14,422 nucleotides of DNA from JBHELG01 sp046263195 (GTDB lineage Bacteria; Actinomycetota; Nitriliruptoria; Nitriliruptorales; JAHWKO01), in the NCBI GenBank assembly GCA_046263195.1, contig JBHELG010000005.1:1-14422 (forward strand). The letters run 5' to 3'. A model generated the notes under the pieces. That model made no database searches. It worked only from the letters and a program-made list of their open reading frames with translations, and was not told the origin of the DNA. This document shows, in pieces, positions 13,245 through 14,422 of the stretch (positions within the stretch are counted from its first letter, which is position 1; each line of letters begins with the position of its first letter). The position numbers were made by a program, and so were the translations under genes.

Positions 13245-13285
13245 CCCTCCGGGTTCGGGCTGTCCAAGGCGCCGAGCCCGGAGGG
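13245..13285. promoter_or_regulatory. long hairpin just ahead of the IS21 transposase start
   Basis: CCCTCCGGGTTCGG (13245-13258) and CCGAGCCCGGAGGG (13272-13285) form a 14-bp stem with one G-U and a 13-base loop. The right arm contains the ribosome binding site GGAGGG of the IS21 IstA gene (ATG at 13295), so transcripts entering from outside would fold it away. Such structures guard several insertion sequences against activation by read-through transcription. Confidence 0.6.
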
Positions 13286-13294
13286 ACCGCGGTC

Positions 13295-14084
13295 ATGTTG
13301 ACGCAGGAGGAGTACATGGATCTATTGGAGTTGCGCCGGCAGGGGCTGACGCTCAGCGAGATCGCCGAGCGGTTGGGCTATCACCGCACCACGATCGGGA
13401 AGTGGCTGAAGGCGGGCGGGCCGCCCCCGAAGCGGGCTACGGGCCCGGAGCGGGTGATGCTGGATGAGGGCTGGAAGGCGCGCATCGACGACCCTGCTAG
13501 CCGCCCAGCCGGCGCTGCTGGCGACCAGCATTTACGAGCTGATCGCGCGGAGGGCTTCGCTGGTTCGTATCCGACGGTGGTGCGCTATGTGCGCTCCCGG
13601 CGGGGCCCGAGGTTCCGTGCCGCTTCTCAGGCGTCGGTGCCGATCGAGACCGCCCCCGGCCAGGAGGCCAGTTCGACTGGACCGACTGCAGCGACCACGC
13701 CAAAGCGTGGGGCTGGCCTGGGCCGCTGTGGTGCTTCGGGGGATCCTGTGCTGGTCGCGGTGGCGGCGGTGGTGGTTTACGACAGCGGCGGATCGCGAGC
13801 ACACCTTCGAGGGGCTGGTGTGTTTCTTCGAGGCGGCCGGTGGAGTGGTGCGGATTGGGCGCACGGATCGGATGGGCGCGCTGGGCCGCTCCCAGGGCAA
13901 GCGGTTCGTGCTGCATTCCCCAGTCCGGGAGTTCGCCCGCCATCACGGGATGGTGATCGCGGCCTGTCAGGCGGGGGACGCCAAGCGCAAGGGCCAGGTC
14001 GAGCGGCCATTTCGCCAGCTCAAAGAGGGGTTCCTGCCCGAGCTGTCAGTGACCGGCCCTCCCAGGGACCCGGCGGCGCAGTAG
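13295..14084 (+). pseudogene. istA: IS21 family transposase IstA, frameshifted and 3'-truncated
   Basis: The ATG at 13295 starts a helix-turn-helix domain, LRRQGLTLSEIAERLGYHRT followed by TIGKWLKAGG, typical of IstA. The frame then changes near 13495 (TLLAAQPALLATSIYELIARR), again near 13550 (GSYPTVVRYVRSRRGPRFRA), near 13668 (QFDWTDCSDHAKAWGW) and near 13735 (ILCWSRWRRWWFTTAADREH). It continues as HTFEGLVCFFEAAGG, RTDRMGALGRSQGKRFVLH and QAGDAKRKGQVERPFRQLKE. The DDE residues can be seen in DWTDCSD, RTDRMG and KGQVERPF. The protein stops at 14084 instead of continuing another 150 or so residues, and no istB follows. With about four frameshifts and the truncation, it cannot act by itself. 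Confidence 0.85.
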
Positions 14085-14141
14085 GACGCTCGACGAGCTC
14101 GCTTAGGCTGCGGAGGAGGTTCATCGCGCTTCCTGCTCGCA

Positions 14142-14422
14142 TCAAAAGATCGGCTCGTTGAGGTAAACGGTCACCATCGCGGTCACGATGACCACGAGGT
14201 GTAGCCAGACGGCGATTAGGCCCGCGACGACGGCAACCGCTCGGCCTATACAGCGGGGAGTCATGCTCCTGCCTCCTCGACCCTGCTCATCCGGCACCGG
14301 CGCCTCGAGGATCACGTCGACCGATTCCTCAGCGGGGCGGATGAGATCGACGGTCAGGCTGACCATCTGCCCGCTGAGGTGGACGTCACGGACAACGGCC
14401 ACGACGAAGGGACTCGGTACAT
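14142..14422 (-). CDS. partial protein with a C-terminal membrane helix (unrecognised)
   Basis: The frame is open from the right edge of the window to TGA at 14142, so the start lies outside (a GTG at 14402 is possible). Third-position GC is high over the whole length, which supports real coding. The N-terminal visible part is beta-rich and exposed-looking (VRDVHLSGQMVSLTVDLIRP and then SVDVILEAPVPDEQ). The C-terminal 40 residues hold one membrane helix, AVAVVAGLIAVWLHLVVIVT, ending in YLNEPIF. A strong ribosome-binding-like GGAGGCAGGAGC precedes an in-frame ATG at 14264, so a 40-residue membrane peptide could be made from an internal start. No family is recognised; it may be a tail-anchored or export-related protein. 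Confidence 0.5.
   Translation of the reverse strand, partial: VPSPFVVAVVRDVHLSGQMVSLTVDLIRPAEESVDVILEAPVPDEQGRGGRSMTPRCIGRAVAVVAGLIAVWLHLVVIVTAMVTVYLNEPIF

Larger units (their letters stand above)
13230..14090 (+). mobile_element. truncated IS21-family element
   Basis: The 5' control hairpin and most of istA are present, but the C-terminal part of istA, the istB helper gene and a right end are absent. The IS110 element abuts the left side. Limits are approximate. Confidence 0.65.

Noticed and set aside
1..14422. CRISPR array or long phased direct repeats
   Set aside because: No regularly spaced repeat of 23-40 bases was seen; the only phased repeat is the 9-bp triplication at 5641-5667.

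Overview
The window is GC-rich bacterial DNA with GTG starts, AGGAGG-type ribosome binding sites and gene families common in Actinobacteria (DUF4235, DUF305 lipoprotein, YfdC-like formate/nitrite transporter, EcsC-like protein, YetF/DUF421 protein, primary-type sigma factor, IS110 and IS21 elements). I infer a high-GC actinobacterium; the order cannot be fixed from the sequence alone.

Layout. Positions 1-767 hold a broken gene resembling a PD-(D/E)XK-type nuclease, interrupted by frameshifts and an in-frame TAG. A low-confidence membrane-protein piece (886-1197), a 68-residue zinc-ribbon protein on the minus strand (1359-1565) and about 770 bases without a supportable gene follow. From 2333 to 7150 lies the most interesting block: DUF4235 protein, an intact FNT-family channel (minus) with a small hypothetical gene upstream, a short gene matching only the N-terminus of an EcsC-like protein, a DUF305 lipoprotein (minus), a heavily frameshifted second copy of the FNT channel (plus), a small hydrophilic protein, and a full-length EcsC-like protein. 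FNT and EcsC-like genes therefore each occur twice, with one intact and one degraded copy of each, as if an FNT/EcsC-like pair was duplicated and each copy lost a different member.

From 7720 to 10677 three plus-strand genes encode a compact primary-like sigma factor, an alpha/beta hydrolase and a DUF421/YetF membrane protein. They read like a stress-response group, but no shared promoter is visible.

From 10975 onward the sequence is accessory: a 56-residue coiled-coil protein, a tRNA-like remnant, a probably frameshifted membrane or secreted protein, a complete IS110-family transposase with a long 5' non-coding region that is a good bridge-RNA candidate, a frameshifted and truncated IS21 IstA, and a partial gene for a C-terminally membrane-anchored protein running off the right edge.

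At least three loci carry several frameshifts each (1-767, 5008-5690, 13295-14084), while long genes beside them are clean. I favour genuine gene decay, but indel errors in an assembly cannot be excluded from the sequence alone.
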